Source: an uncultured Microbacterium sp.
Lineage (GTDB): Bacteria; Actinomycetota; Actinomycetes; Actinomycetales; Microbacteriaceae
Direction: 5' to 3'
Assembly: GCF_937927635.1 (NCBI RefSeq)
Contig: NZ_CALBRW010000027.1
Coordinates: 1-32,005, forward strand
DNA length: 32,005 bases
Positions 17,821 to 27,607 of the stretch are shown here, one piece after another; position 1 is the first letter of the stretch; each line of letters starts with the position of its first letter. Position numbers and translations under genes: made by a program. The notes below the pieces were generated by a model. The model was not told the origin of the DNA and did no database searches. It saw only the letters and a list, made by a program, of their open reading frames with translations.

Positions 17821-19569
17821 ATGGCGACGGCGCTGCTTCCCGCATCCGCCGCCTATGCGGATGCGGACGACTTCTCCTACTCGTCGTGGGACTCGCACTA
17901 CGAGGTCTCGCTCGACGCCGACGGCCGCGCGCAGGCGCACGTCACCGAGACGATGGTCGCCGAGTTCCCGGAGTCCGATCAGAACAAGGGCATCATCCGC
18001 GGCTACCCGGAGCGATACGAGGGCGCCGGGCTGGGCATCCGCATCCTGTCGGTGAAGGATGCCGACGGCCGCGACGTGCCGTTCGACACCGAGCACGAGG
18101 ACGGCATGCTGTTGGTGCTCACCGGCGACGACGACTACGTGCACGGGGCGACCACGTACGTCATCGAATCGACCATGCGCGACTTCATGATCCACGGGAC
18201 GCAGTCGGGCAATGACGAGTTCTACTGGAACCTGCTGCCGCTGAACAGCACGCAGGCCATCGAGCGCTTCCACGCCGAGATCGACTTCTCCCCCGAGCTG
18301 TCCGGCGCGCTCACCGGAGACAGCGCCTGCTACCAGGGCCAGGCCGGGCAGCGGCTGCCGTGCACGGTGGACGGGCCGAGCACGGATGCCGAGGGCACGA
18401 GCTTCACGGTCGACTCCGGCGCTCGCCCCGCGGGTGACGGCGTGACCGTCGCCATCGGGTTCGCAGCCGGGACGGTCCGCCAGCCTGCCGCACGCGCGGC
18501 GGATCCGGTCGCGGACTTCGGCCCGTTGGCCACCGGTCTGGGTGCGGTCGGCCTGGCCGGTGGCGCCTGGGGATCCGTCGCCGCGTTGAAACGACGCCGC
18601 CGCATCGCCACCGGCATCGTCGTCGCGCAGTTCGATGTTCCTGCCGACCTGCCGCCGCTGGTGGCGGCCGCGCTGGTGCCGAGAGCCCCGAACCCCGTCC
18701 CCGCGCAGATGGTGCACCTCGCCGTGCAGGGCGCCGTGCGGTTGGAGGAGGAGCAGCCGGAGCCGGGAGCCAAGAAGCGTCCCGCCCTGAGGCTGCTCGA
18801 CCGCCCCCTGGCGCGCGACCCGCTGGACACCGCGCTGCTGGACGCGGTGTTCCCCGGCGACATGACCGTGCGGCGCATCCCCCGCTCCAGCACGAAGTTC
18901 GCCAAGCGCATGGCGAAGCTGGTGCACAGGGGACGCTCGGAGGCGAAGCAGCGCGGCTGGCTGACCGAGGAGCGCAGCCGAGGCGCGATGGCATTCGGCT
19001 GGGCGTCCATCGGGCTGGTGGCCGTGACCCTGGCATTCACGGTGTGGTCGGCGACGAAGGACCGCGACCTGCTGCCGCTGTCGGTCCTTGCGGTGATCTT
19101 CGCGATCACGGCCGTGGTGATCAGCTCGTTCGTCGCCTTCAGCAAGCACACCGTACTGACCCCGGCCGGAGCGGAGCGCCACGAGCACCTGCTCGGGGTG
19201 AAGGAGTTCATCCGCGTCGCCGAGGCCGATCGGCTGAAGATGCTGCAGTCGTACCAGGGGGCGGAGCGTCGCAGCGACGGCACCGTCGACGTCATCCACC
19301 TGTACGAGAAGCTGCTCCCCTACGCCATGCTGCTCGGGCAGGAGAAGAGCTGGACCGCGGTGCTCGACACGACGTATTCGAACGCGGGCAGTCGCCCGGG
19401 ATGGATCGACGTCTCCTCCGGCGTCTCGATCAGCACTCGCCTGTCCACCTACTCCACGTCGATGAACGCCGCTGCGACCTACAGCCCGTCCAGCTCATCC
19501 GGCGGCGGCTCGACGGGCGGCGGGTTCTCCGGAGGCGGTGGCGGAGGCGGCTTCTCCGGAGGCCGCTGA
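17821..19569 (+). CDS. DUF2207 predicted membrane protein (N-terminus frameshifted)
   Basis: The uninterrupted frame encodes 582 residues. An extracellular DUF2207 beta-rich domain (DADGRAQAHVTETMVAEFPE, then NKGIIRGYPERY) is followed by one span near residue 250, a basic cytoplasmic segment, two further spans (about 380-435), and a Gly/Ser tail ending GGGGFSGGR, typical of the family. The ATG at 17821 falls inside the signal peptide. The natural start is almost certainly ATG 17742, reached by removing one G at 17813-17816. If the insertion is real, export would be impaired and the gene would be a recent pseudogene; the rest shows no decay. Function of the family is unknown. It is divergent from lysS and convergent with the DUF2520 gene. 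Confidence 0.85.
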   Translation: MATALLPASAAYADADDFSYSSWDSHYEVSLDADGRAQAHVTETMVAEFPESDQNKGIIRGYPERYEGAGLGIRILSVKDADGRDVPFDTEHEDGMLLVLTGDDDYVHGATTYVIESTMRDFMIHGTQSGNDEFYWNLLPLNSTQAIERFHAEIDFSPELSGALTGDSACYQGQAGQRLPCTVDGPSTDAEGTSFTVDSGARPAGDGVTVAIGFAAGTVRQPAARAADPVADFGPLATGLGAVGLAGGAWGSVAALKRRRRIATGIVVAQFDVPADLPPLVAAALVPRAPNPVPAQMVHLAVQGAVRLEEEQPEPGAKKRPALRLLDRPLARDPLDTALLDAVFPGDMTVRRIPRSSTKFAKRMAKLVHRGRSEAKQRGWLTEERSRGAMAFGWASIGLVAVTLAFTVWSATKDRDLLPLSVLAVIFAITAVVISSFVAFSKHTVLTPAGAERHEHLLGVKEFIRVAEADRLKMLQSYQGAERRSDGTVDVIHLYEKLLPYAMLLGQEKSWTAVLDTTYSNAGSRPGWIDVSSGVSISTRLSTYSTSMNAAATYSPSSSSGGGSTGGGFSGGGGGGGFSGGR

Positions 19570-19613
19570 CCGCAGGATCCGCGCGCGCGGACTCGCACGG
19601 CGCGGACGGATGC

Positions 19614-20315
19614 TCAGATGCCGAAGGGGATGTCGCCCGGGCCCGCGGCCTCGCGCAGCGCCTGCTCGACGGTCGATGACACCAGGGCCGAGAGATATCC
19701 GCCGGGGTTGTCGACGCCCACGCCGCGCAGCAGCGAGGTCGCCTGACCGACGATGGATCGGGAGAACTCGGATGCCGTGGCGATGGCCTCCCCATAGGCG
19801 GGCCGATCCGCCTCGGCGATCACGACGGGCTCGCACCCCAGCTCCACGGCCAGCGCCTGCGCGATGGGCAGCACCGCGGCGGGTGCCGTGACAGCCGCGA
19901 ACGAGGCGTTCAGCTGGCGCAGGTCCATGGTGGTTCCTGTGAACGCGATGGCAGGGTGGACGGCCAGCGGGATCGCGCCGCGCTCGGCCGCCGGCCGCAG
20001 CACCTCGATGCCGTGCAGCGGATCGGTGTGCAGCACCAGCTGACCCAGTTGCCACCCGCCGACCTCGGCGATGCCCGACACCAGGCCCGGCAGTTCGTCG
20101 TGCGGGACGGCGAGCACGACGAGCTCGCTGCGGCGGACGATCTCCAGGGCCTCCAGCACCGGCACTCCCGGCAGCACGGCGGCCGCTCTGTCGTCATCCG
20201 ATCCGGAGGTGATTCCGACGATCGCGTGCCCCGCCCCGGCGAGCGCGGCGCCGATGACCGGCCCCACCCGACCGGCGCCGATGATGCCGACTCCCAGGCG
20301 GCCGTCTCTGTTCAT
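19614..20315 (-). CDS. Rossmann-like/DUF2520 domain protein
   Basis: The 233-residue protein has an N-terminal Rossmann fold with GIIGAGRVG (residues 9-17), as in NAD(P)-binding proteins. A DUF2520 C-terminal helical domain starts around residue 105 (LAVHPAIAFTGTTMDL). The family resembles ketopantoate reductase-like dehydrogenases and in actinobacteria usually sits directly before panC. Here no panC follows; the next gene is a convergent DUF2207 gene. The ATG is two bases after the upstream gene's stop and is preceded by GAGGAG, which fixes the start. It is the last gene of a long minus-strand run. Substrate unknown. Confidence 0.85.
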   Translation of the reverse strand: MNRDGRLGVGIIGAGRVGPVIGAALAGAGHAIVGITSGSDDDRAAAVLPGVPVLEALEIVRRSELVVLAVPHDELPGLVSGIAEVGGWQLGQLVLHTDPLHGIEVLRPAAERGAIPLAVHPAIAFTGTTMDLRQLNASFAAVTAPAAVLPIAQALAVELGCEPVVIAEADRPAYGEAIATASEFSRSIVGQATSLLRGVGVDNPGGYLSALVSSTVEQALREAAGPGDIPFGI

Positions 20316-20317
20316 GC

Positions 20318-22111
20318 TCACTCCTCGGGGGCCCTGGGTGGCAGCACGGGTGCAGGCGGCGGTGGCAGCACGGGTGCAGGCGGCGCCGGCGACGCGGGCG
20401 ACACGGGCGGCTCCGACGGCATCGGGATCTCCGCCTGCCACTCGCCCCATCGGTGCGTGTGGTCCCGCGCGGCGGCGAGCGCCGCGGCTCGGCTCACGCG
20501 GTCGAGCAGCGCGATGGCGTCATCCCGCTCGAGACCCGACAGGGTGCCCGAGATGGGCCCGGTGACGGAGTGCACCTGTCCGCCGGACACGTTCTGCAGC
20601 CGGTCCAGCGGCCCCTGGGCGATGGACACCCCCTGCAGCCGCGCAAGCGGGAAGACGGCGAGCTTGCGCCACAGCATCCCGCGGCGAAGCAGCACGCCGA
20701 ACTCGGTGATCGCGTACCCGTGACGCTTCCACGACAGCGGGCGATGCCACCAGGCGCGCTTCGGGATGGTCCTGTACGGGTCGTCGACGGTCGGCCCGAG
20801 GATGCCGTGCTCCCACACCAGGGGCAGGTCCTGGGCGGGCGCGCCCGGGAGGATCAGCGACAGCACGCGCTCGACGTCGGCGCGCTTGCCGACCGGCAGC
20901 ACGATGTTGAACTGCTGCGCGTTGCCGGACTGCTGCTGCGCGGCGCTCTTGCCGCTCATCCGGTTGATCTTGACCGTCCACCAGCCGAACGGCCGCCACA
21001 GCAGCGACTGCGTCACCTCGACCGCGAAGATGCGGCCAGGCGGGAGCGTCTCGGTGACGGTCGTCAGCAGGCCGTAGGTGATGCGCACGCCATCCGGCGT
21101 GGGGGCGATCGAGTAGCGCAGCGACTTGGAGATCTGCGCCCACGTGATGCCGACCACGGCGATCACGAGGGGCACGCCCATCCCGAGCGCGATGCCCACC
21201 ATCGCGACGATGATCTCGCCGCTGCTGTCGCCGTCGGCGGTCATCCCGAAGAAGGCGGCAGACATCGCCACCACGAAGATCGCACCGAAGAACAGCACCC
21301 ACAGCACCGCCGAGATCAGCTGCGAGGCGACCAGACGGCCGGTGGGGATCTTGACGACGCTCTCGGGGGCCACGTCGGCCAGGTCCACCCCCGCGATCAG
21401 GTCGCTGACACCGACGTTCATCGAGTCGACGAGCTGCGAGGTCATGCTCGCATGAGCGGGCATGCGGGCGCCGCCGCTGCGCACCTGTGCGCGTGCCGCC
21501 CTGGCACCGGATGCCAGTCGCAGGATGTCGGCGCGGATGGACTCCGCCTTCGGCGTGGACAGGTACTCCAGCTCCACGTTGGCGTCGTTGCCGGCACCCA
21601 CGACCTCGAGCTTGGCGAGGCCGATGATGCGGGCGGGGAACGGACGGGTGAGGTTCACGCCCTGCACCCGGTCCAGCGGCGCGCGGCGGTGCGAGCGGAA
21701 CACGATGCCCTTGCGCACCTCGACGTGGTCGCCGGTGATGCGGAACCGGTGGAACCGCCAGAACATCCAGAACACGACGACCAGCAGGATCGCCAGCGCC
21801 AGCACGCCCAGCAGCACCAGCAGCACCAGGTTGTTCGCCAGCACCCAGTCGACGGGGTCGCCGCCGTAGTCGAGGTACTTGGACTCGCCCGGAGCGAAGA
21901 CGCTCACCGTCCAGGCGATCACGCGGTCGCGCAGGTTCGAGATCACGATGCCCGCGACGATGATCAGCACCAGCCCGCCCTTGAACAGCGGCGTCAGCGG
22001 ATGCATCCGATGCCACTCGCCGTCAGCCTGAGACGACGACCCGCCCTGCGGCAGCACCGCGGGAGTCGGATCCCCGTCGGGCTGCGACGTCCACCCGGCC
22101 GAGTCGGTCAC
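20318..22111 (-). CDS. Membrane protein with bPH2 domains (YdbT-like)
   Basis: The 597-residue protein has paired N-terminal spans (about 42-60 and 92-118), then bacterial PH domain 2 repeats starting near residues 125, 320 and 470. Each shows a pattern such as RAPLDRVQGVNL or LARLQGVSIAQGPLDR. More spans lie near 250-310. The C-terminal tail is Pro/Ala-rich and contains two copies of PAPVLPP encoded by a perfect 24-base duplication. YdbT of Bacillus works with YdbS, and that pair has been linked to resistance to antimicrobial compounds; the function here is unproven. Start GTG overlaps the stop of the YdbS-like gene (GTGA), so the two are coupled. The frame remains open upstream, but that part is low-complexity. 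Confidence 0.85.
   Translation of the reverse strand: MTDSAGWTSQPDGDPTPAVLPQGGSSSQADGEWHRMHPLTPLFKGGLVLIIVAGIVISNLRDRVIAWTVSVFAPGESKYLDYGGDPVDWVLANNLVLLVLLGVLALAILLVVVFWMFWRFHRFRITGDHVEVRKGIVFRSHRRAPLDRVQGVNLTRPFPARIIGLAKLEVVGAGNDANVELEYLSTPKAESIRADILRLASGARAARAQVRSGGARMPAHASMTSQLVDSMNVGVSDLIAGVDLADVAPESVVKIPTGRLVASQLISAVLWVLFFGAIFVVAMSAAFFGMTADGDSSGEIIVAMVGIALGMGVPLVIAVVGITWAQISKSLRYSIAPTPDGVRITYGLLTTVTETLPPGRIFAVEVTQSLLWRPFGWWTVKINRMSGKSAAQQQSGNAQQFNIVLPVGKRADVERVLSLILPGAPAQDLPLVWEHGILGPTVDDPYRTIPKRAWWHRPLSWKRHGYAITEFGVLLRRGMLWRKLAVFPLARLQGVSIAQGPLDRLQNVSGGQVHSVTGPISGTLSGLERDDAIALLDRVSRAAALAAARDHTHRWGEWQAEIPMPSEPPVSPASPAPPAPVLPPPPAPVLPPRAPEE
20337..20384. repeat. Perfect 24-base tandem duplication
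   Basis: Two identical 24-base units (20337-20360 and 20361-20384, each starting GGTGGCAGCACGGGTGCAGG) lie in the 3' end of the YdbT-like gene. Each adds eight residues to the Pro-rich tail and keeps frame. It is a likely site of copy-number change between strains. Confidence 0.9.
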
Positions 22112-22755
22112 AGTCCCGTCCTGCGGGTCTCGGCCACCTCGATCAGCGTGTCGCGCAGCACCTCGGCGGCCTCCTGCGTGAGGCCTGGGATCTGCACGCC
22201 GGTGGTCGCGGTGGCGGTGACCATCTTCAACTGAGAGATCCCGAACGCCCGATCCAGCGGCCCCTGCGTGATGTCGACGAGCTGCATGCGCCCGTACGGG
22301 ACGGCGACCATGCGCTGCCACAGGATGCCCCTGCGGAACACCACGTCGTCAGCACGCAGCATGTAGCCGAGCGCCCTGGCCTGCCGGGGAAGGATGATCA
22401 GCGTGAACACGTCGACGAGCACGAGCACGCCCGCCGGGATCCACACCCACGTCTGCGCGAAGGCGAGCGCCAGCACCAGCGCCGCGATGACCGCCAGGAC
22501 GATGAAGATCGCGTTCTGCACGTACTGCGAGACCACGTACCGCGGGGAGATCTGGTGCCAGACGCCGTCGAGGGCCAGCGCCCGGCCGCTGCGCGGCGTG
22601 CGCAGGGACTCATAGGTGCCGGCATCCAGCACAGGCGGGAGGACAGGAGCGGATGCCTGGGGCGCGACCGGCTCCTGCGCGACTGGAGCGGCCGGCACCA
22701 CGGGCGGGACGGGCTCGTTCGGGTCAGCGGGCGGTGTCGTCGGGCTCTCGGTCAT
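22108..22755 (-). CDS. Membrane protein with bPH2 domain (YdbS-like)
   Basis: The 215-residue protein has a Pro/Ala/Val-rich cytoplasmic N-terminus (about 1-45), two adjacent spans (about 83-102 and 106-125), and one bPH2 domain with RRGILWQRMVAVPYGRMQLV and DITQGPLDR, a hallmark of YdbS proteins. It probably forms a membrane complex with the YdbT-like protein encoded next. The ATG follows GAAGGA by about five bases. That start lies 32 bases inside the DUF3180 gene, an unusually long overlap for this operon, but no closer start codon with a better ribosome site is visible. Confidence 0.85.
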   Translation of the reverse strand: MTESPTTPPADPNEPVPPVVPAAPVAQEPVAPQASAPVLPPVLDAGTYESLRTPRSGRALALDGVWHQISPRYVVSQYVQNAIFIVLAVIAALVLALAFAQTWVWIPAGVLVLVDVFTLIILPRQARALGYMLRADDVVFRRGILWQRMVAVPYGRMQLVDITQGPLDRAFGISQLKMVTATATTGVQIPGLTQEAAEVLRDTLIEVAETRRTGL

Positions 22756-23188
22756 CAGGATCCTTCGGCAGAGTGCAGAACTGTTCGGCGACCAGTGCCG
22801 CCCCGATCAGCACGAGTGCTCCCACGATCAGGGCGACCATCGCCACCGTCGACCCTACCGGCGTCGGCACGGGTCGCGTGGAGAGGAAGCCGAGCAGGCC
22901 GATTCCGAATCCGGTCATGATGGCGCCCAGCAGGCTGGATGCCCGGGCCAGGGTCGACGCACGGGCGGCGCGGAACGGATCGATGCGCGCGCCGCCGCGC
23001 ACGCTGCGACGGACCGGCCAGGCCACGCCCAGGCAGGCAGCGCCCAGCAGCACCAGCAGCACCGGCAGGAACAGCGACGGCGTGAACGTGGCCCGGCCGG
23101 TCACCGTCAGCAGGTGATCGAAGCCGTAGCCCGCGCCCGCAGCCAGCAGCGCCAGCACAGCGAGCACGCCCGGGGAGGTGCGCTTCAC
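22724..23188 (-). CDS. DUF3180 membrane protein
   Basis: The 154-residue protein has four predicted spans: two near the N-terminus (about 6-25 and 40-60) and two in the second half (about 88-108 and 116-136), with a basic loop between. DUF3180 proteins follow folK in many actinobacteria, as with Rv3605c in M. tuberculosis. Their function is unknown, but the gene order suggests a link to folate or cell-envelope metabolism. Start is GTG overlapping the folK stop (GTGA); frames open further upstream have no conserved content. The 3' end overlaps the YdbS-like start by 32 bases. Confidence 0.85.
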   Translation of the reverse strand: MKRTSPGVLAVLALLAAGAGYGFDHLLTVTGRATFTPSLFLPVLLVLLGAACLGVAWPVRRSVRGGARIDPFRAARASTLARASSLLGAIMTGFGIGLLGFLSTRPVPTPVGSTVAMVALIVGALVLIGAALVAEQFCTLPKDPDDREPDDTAR

Positions 23189-23718
23189 TGCTGCGCCTTC
23201 AGCCGACGCACCAGGTCGTCCACCCGCCCCGCACCGGGCAGCACGGCATCCGGATCGATGCTGAGCCACGGCTCCAGCACGAACAGCCGCTCGGCTGCAC
23301 GCGGATGCGGCACCAGCAGGTGCTCGGCGTCACTGCGGAAGTCTCCGTAGGCGATGAGGTCCAGGTCGAGGGTGCGGTCGCCCCAGCGCTCCAGCCGCAC
23401 CCGGCCCTGCTCGTCCTCGACGGCGTGCAGCATGCCCAGCAGCACCTGCGGCGCCAGCCGCGTGGTCACGAGGGCGACCGCGTTCAGGTAGCGCGGGGCA
23501 TCCGGTTCCGGTCCGTCCAGCTTGACGGCGATGGACTCGATGGGCTCCGACATCACGACGTCCGAGACCAGCGGCAGGCGGCGCAGCCGCTCGGCGGCGG
23601 CATGCAACATCTCGCCGCGGTCGCCCTCGTTCGAGCCCATCGCGACGACCGCCACCTGCGGATCGCGACCAGGACGCGGGTCCGGTGGCTCGGGCAGGTG
23701 GGTGAGGCGCACGTCCAT
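23185..23718 (-). CDS. folK: 6-hydroxymethyl-7,8-dihydropterin pyrophosphokinase (HPPK)
   Basis: The 177-residue enzyme transfers pyrophosphate from ATP to hydroxymethyl-dihydropterin, the step before FolP. It shows AMGSNEGDR (residues 26-34), RYLNAVALVTT, and the HPPK signature RWGDRTLDLDLIAYGD near residues 120-135 with metal-binding Asp residues. PHPRAAERLFVLEPW then closes the active site. An N-terminal extension of about 20 residues (LTHLPEPPDPRPGRD) is Pro-rich and probably disordered. The ATG overlaps the folB stop by one base (TGATG). The gene order folE-folP-folB-folK puts all these pterin-branch enzymes in one transcription unit. Confidence 0.95.
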   Translation of the reverse strand: MDVRLTHLPEPPDPRPGRDPQVAVVAMGSNEGDRGEMLHAAAERLRRLPLVSDVVMSEPIESIAVKLDGPEPDAPRYLNAVALVTTRLAPQVLLGMLHAVEDEQGRVRLERWGDRTLDLDLIAYGDFRSDAEHLLVPHPRAAERLFVLEPWLSIDPDAVLPGAGRVDDLVRRLKAQQ

Positions 23719-24086
23719 CAGCGGCGTCCCCGGTGCACGACCACCGCCACGTCGGCGAAGGTCTGCTGGATGGGGGCGTGCGGCTTGTGCACGGTGACGG
23801 TGACCAGCTGCACGCGCTCGTCCTCGAGCACGGCATCCGCGATGCGCTCCGCGAGCTTCTCGATGAGGTTCACCGGTTCGCCCGCGACGATCGCCGCGAC
23901 CTTGTCGGCCAGCTCGCCGTAGTGCACGGTGTCGTGCACGTCGTCGGATGCCGCGGGCCGACTCAACGGCAGCATCAGCCGCAGGTCGATGGTGAACTCC
24001 TGGCCGTCGCGGCGCTCGAAGTCGAACACCCCGTGGTGGCCGAACACCGTCAGCCCGGTCAGCACGATCTCGTCGAGCATGTCCAT
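23718..24086 (-). CDS. folB: Dihydroneopterin aldolase
   Basis: The 122-residue enzyme converts dihydroneopterin to hydroxymethyl-dihydropterin and glycolaldehyde. The start of the fold reads LTGLTVFGHHGVFDFERRDGQEF, split here as LTGLTVFGHHG and VFDFERRDGQEF, including the active-site Glu. The C-terminal VTVHKPHAPI contains the catalytic Lys. The length is typical for this octameric enzyme. ATG 24086 was chosen because it follows GGAGTCTGAG and lies one base after the folP stop; an upstream frame extension would overlap folP deeply. A second ATG two codons later is also possible. Confidence 0.93.
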   Translation of the reverse strand: MDMLDEIVLTGLTVFGHHGVFDFERRDGQEFTIDLRLMLPLSRPAASDDVHDTVHYGELADKVAAIVAGEPVNLIEKLAERIADAVLEDERVQLVTVTVHKPHAPIQQTFADVAVVVHRGRR

Positions 24087-24087
24087 C

Positions 24088-24897
24088 TCAGACTCCGTCC
24101 CATGCGCCGACCACGGCCAGCGCATCTCGTGTGGCCGCCACATCGTGCACGCGCACCGCCCAGATCCCCGCCCGCGCGGCCAGCGCGCTGGTCACGGCCG
24201 TCGCCAGATCTCTGCGTCGCTCGCTGAGCGGATCGGGTCCTGACGCCTTGTGCAGCGCATCGGCCAGCAGGCGCTTGCGCGAGGTGCCGACCAGCACACG
24301 GTGGCCGAGAGCGGAGATCTCGTCGAGACCTCGCAGCACCTCCCAGTTCTGCTCGGCGGTCTTCGCGAACCCGATGCCGGGGTCGACGATGATCCGGGCG
24401 GGTGCGATGCCCGCGGCCTTGGCCGCCTCCACCCGCTCGCGCAGCTCGCCGGCCACTTCGCGGGCGACGCGGGTGTACTGCGCGTGCGCGTACATGTCCT
24501 CGCTGGGTCCGCGCCAGTGGCCGATGGCGATGTCGGCGCCCAGCTCGGCGACGGCCGACAGCATCCGCTCGTCGGCGAGGCCGCCGGAGACGTCGTTGAC
24601 GATGCGCGTGCCCGCCCGCACAGCGGCGACGGCGGTGTCGGCGTTGAGGGTGTCGATGGAGGTGGGGATGCCGGCATCCGTCAGCGCCTCGATGACGGGC
24701 AGCACGCGGGCGCGCTCGATCGCGGGATCCACCCGCAGCGCGCCGGGTCTGGTGGACTCGCCGCCCACGTCGATGATCACGGCGCCCTGGGAGTGCATGA
24801 GGCGGGCGCGCTGGATGGCGGCCTCGGGGTCGATGTACCGGCCGCCGTCACTGAACGAGTCGGGCGTGGTGTTGAGCACGCCCCAGATGCCGGTCAC
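24088..24897 (-). CDS. folP: Dihydropteroate synthase
   Basis: The 269-residue TIM-barrel enzyme joins p-aminobenzoate to hydroxymethyl-dihydropterin pyrophosphate and is the sulfonamide target. Signature 1 is GVLNTTPDSFSDGG (residues 6-19), and signature 2 is IDVGGESTRPGA (41-52). NDVSGG, IVDPGIGFAKT and GTSRKR complete the substrate and phosphate pockets. The length matches FolP1-type enzymes. The ATG overlaps the folE stop (ATGA), and folB begins one base after its stop, so the enzymes are coupled in translation. Confidence 0.97.
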   Translation of the reverse strand: MTGIWGVLNTTPDSFSDGGRYIDPEAAIQRARLMHSQGAVIIDVGGESTRPGALRVDPAIERARVLPVIEALTDAGIPTSIDTLNADTAVAAVRAGTRIVNDVSGGLADERMLSAVAELGADIAIGHWRGPSEDMYAHAQYTRVAREVAGELRERVEAAKAAGIAPARIIVDPGIGFAKTAEQNWEVLRGLDEISALGHRVLVGTSRKRLLADALHKASGPDPLSERRRDLATAVTSALAARAGIWAVRVHDVAATRDALAVVGAWDGV

Positions 24898-25481
24898 GCG
24901 GCAGCCCCGATCAGGGCGATGATCTCCGCCCGCGCGGCGGGCTCGGCGAGCTCTCCGCGGACCGCGACGGTGACGGTGGATGCATCGGGCTGGCGTCCGC
25001 CGCGCAGCGTGACGCAGCCGTGCACGGCGTCCATCACGACCAGTACGCCGCGGGCATCGAGGTTCGCGGCGACGGCATCCGCGATCTGCTCTCCCAGCCG
25101 CTCCTGCACCTGCGGGCGGGCGGCGAGGGTCTCCACGACCTTCACCAGCGAGCCGAGGCCGACGACCTGCTCACCCGGCAGGTACGCCAGGTGAGCGACC
25201 CCGGCGAAGGGCAGCAGGTGGTGCTCGCAGACCGAGCGGAAGCGGATGCCGCGCATGAGCACCGCGCCTGACGGCAACGTGTCGGGCGCGGGCCCGTCGG
25301 CGACGCTGATGGTGCGGGAGAGGTGCACAGCGGGGTCCTCGCCCACGCCGGCGAACAGCTCCGCGTACAGCTCGGCGACCCGACTCGGCGTCTGGGTCAG
25401 TCCCGGACGGCCCGGGTCCTCTCCGATGGCTTCGAGCAGTTCACGGGTGAGCTGCTCGAGGCGCTCCCTGTCGACCGCCAC
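24894..25481 (-). CDS. folE: GTP cyclohydrolase I (divergent)
   Basis: The 195-residue enzyme should open GTP to dihydroneopterin triphosphate, the first folate step. Zinc ligands C85 and H88 (CEHHLLPF) and C156 (VHGCVTLRG) are present, as is RPQVQERL. However, the usual GLSK-x-x-R segment is GLGSLVK here (108-114), and the usual Lys/Arg after TP-x-RVA is Glu (E37). These positions correspond, from memory, to E. coli K68, S135, K136 and R139, which hold the GTP triphosphate. Start GTG lies one base after the ftsH stop. It may be a lineage variant of GCYH-I rather than a different enzyme, given that folP, folB and folK follow. Confidence 0.92.
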   Translation of the reverse strand: MAVDRERLEQLTRELLEAIGEDPGRPGLTQTPSRVAELYAELFAGVGEDPAVHLSRTISVADGPAPDTLPSGAVLMRGIRFRSVCEHHLLPFAGVAHLAYLPGEQVVGLGSLVKVVETLAARPQVQERLGEQIADAVAANLDARGVLVVMDAVHGCVTLRGGRQPDASTVTVAVRGELAEPAARAEIIALIGAAA

Positions 25482-25482
25482 G

Positions 25483-27489
<2,007 letters not shown>

Positions 27490-27498
27490 GGTCCGTTC

Positions 27499-27504
27499 AG
27501 CGTA
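27499..27504 (-). promoter_or_regulatory. ftsH -10 element
   Basis: Minus-strand TACGCT ends nine bases before the ftsH ATG, giving a leader of zero to three bases. There is no convincing ribosome binding site. It would drive ftsH and the following folate genes separately from hpt. Confidence 0.45.
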
Positions 27505-27571
27505 CCGCCCGGGCACTGGCCCCCTGCTGTGCGTTCACCATCGGCGAACCGGGAGTCTTCGATGCGTTCGG

Positions 27572-27607
27572 GGTTTCGTCTCAGTCGCTGCGCTCCCTCG
27601 CTCAACC
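27572..27607. repeat. REP-like intergenic element between ftsH and hpt
   Basis: The segment begins GGTTTCGTCTCAGTCGCTGC and ends CTCGCTCAACC, with outer GGTT/AACC inverted ends and GC-rich CGCTGCGCTCCCTCGCTC inside. It resembles dispersed GGTTTCGACTCGCT-type intergenic repeats I associate with Microbacteriaceae. It appears once in this window. Recognition is by memory and not verified. Confidence 0.4.

Noticed and set aside
19494..19569. Gly-rich repeat-like DNA at the DUF2207 3' end
   Set aside because: It is explained by the Gly/Ser tail normal for this family, with varied codons and no exact unit.
19570..19613. GC palindrome TCCGCGCGCGCGGA between convergent genes as a terminator
   Set aside because: It is short with no loop and no T-run; low-information GC alternation is expected by chance here.
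22112..22321. Upstream extension of the YdbT-like protein by 70 codons
   Set aside because: The extension is His/Arg/Ala-rich noise overlapping the YdbS-like gene; the GTGA overlap gives a better start.
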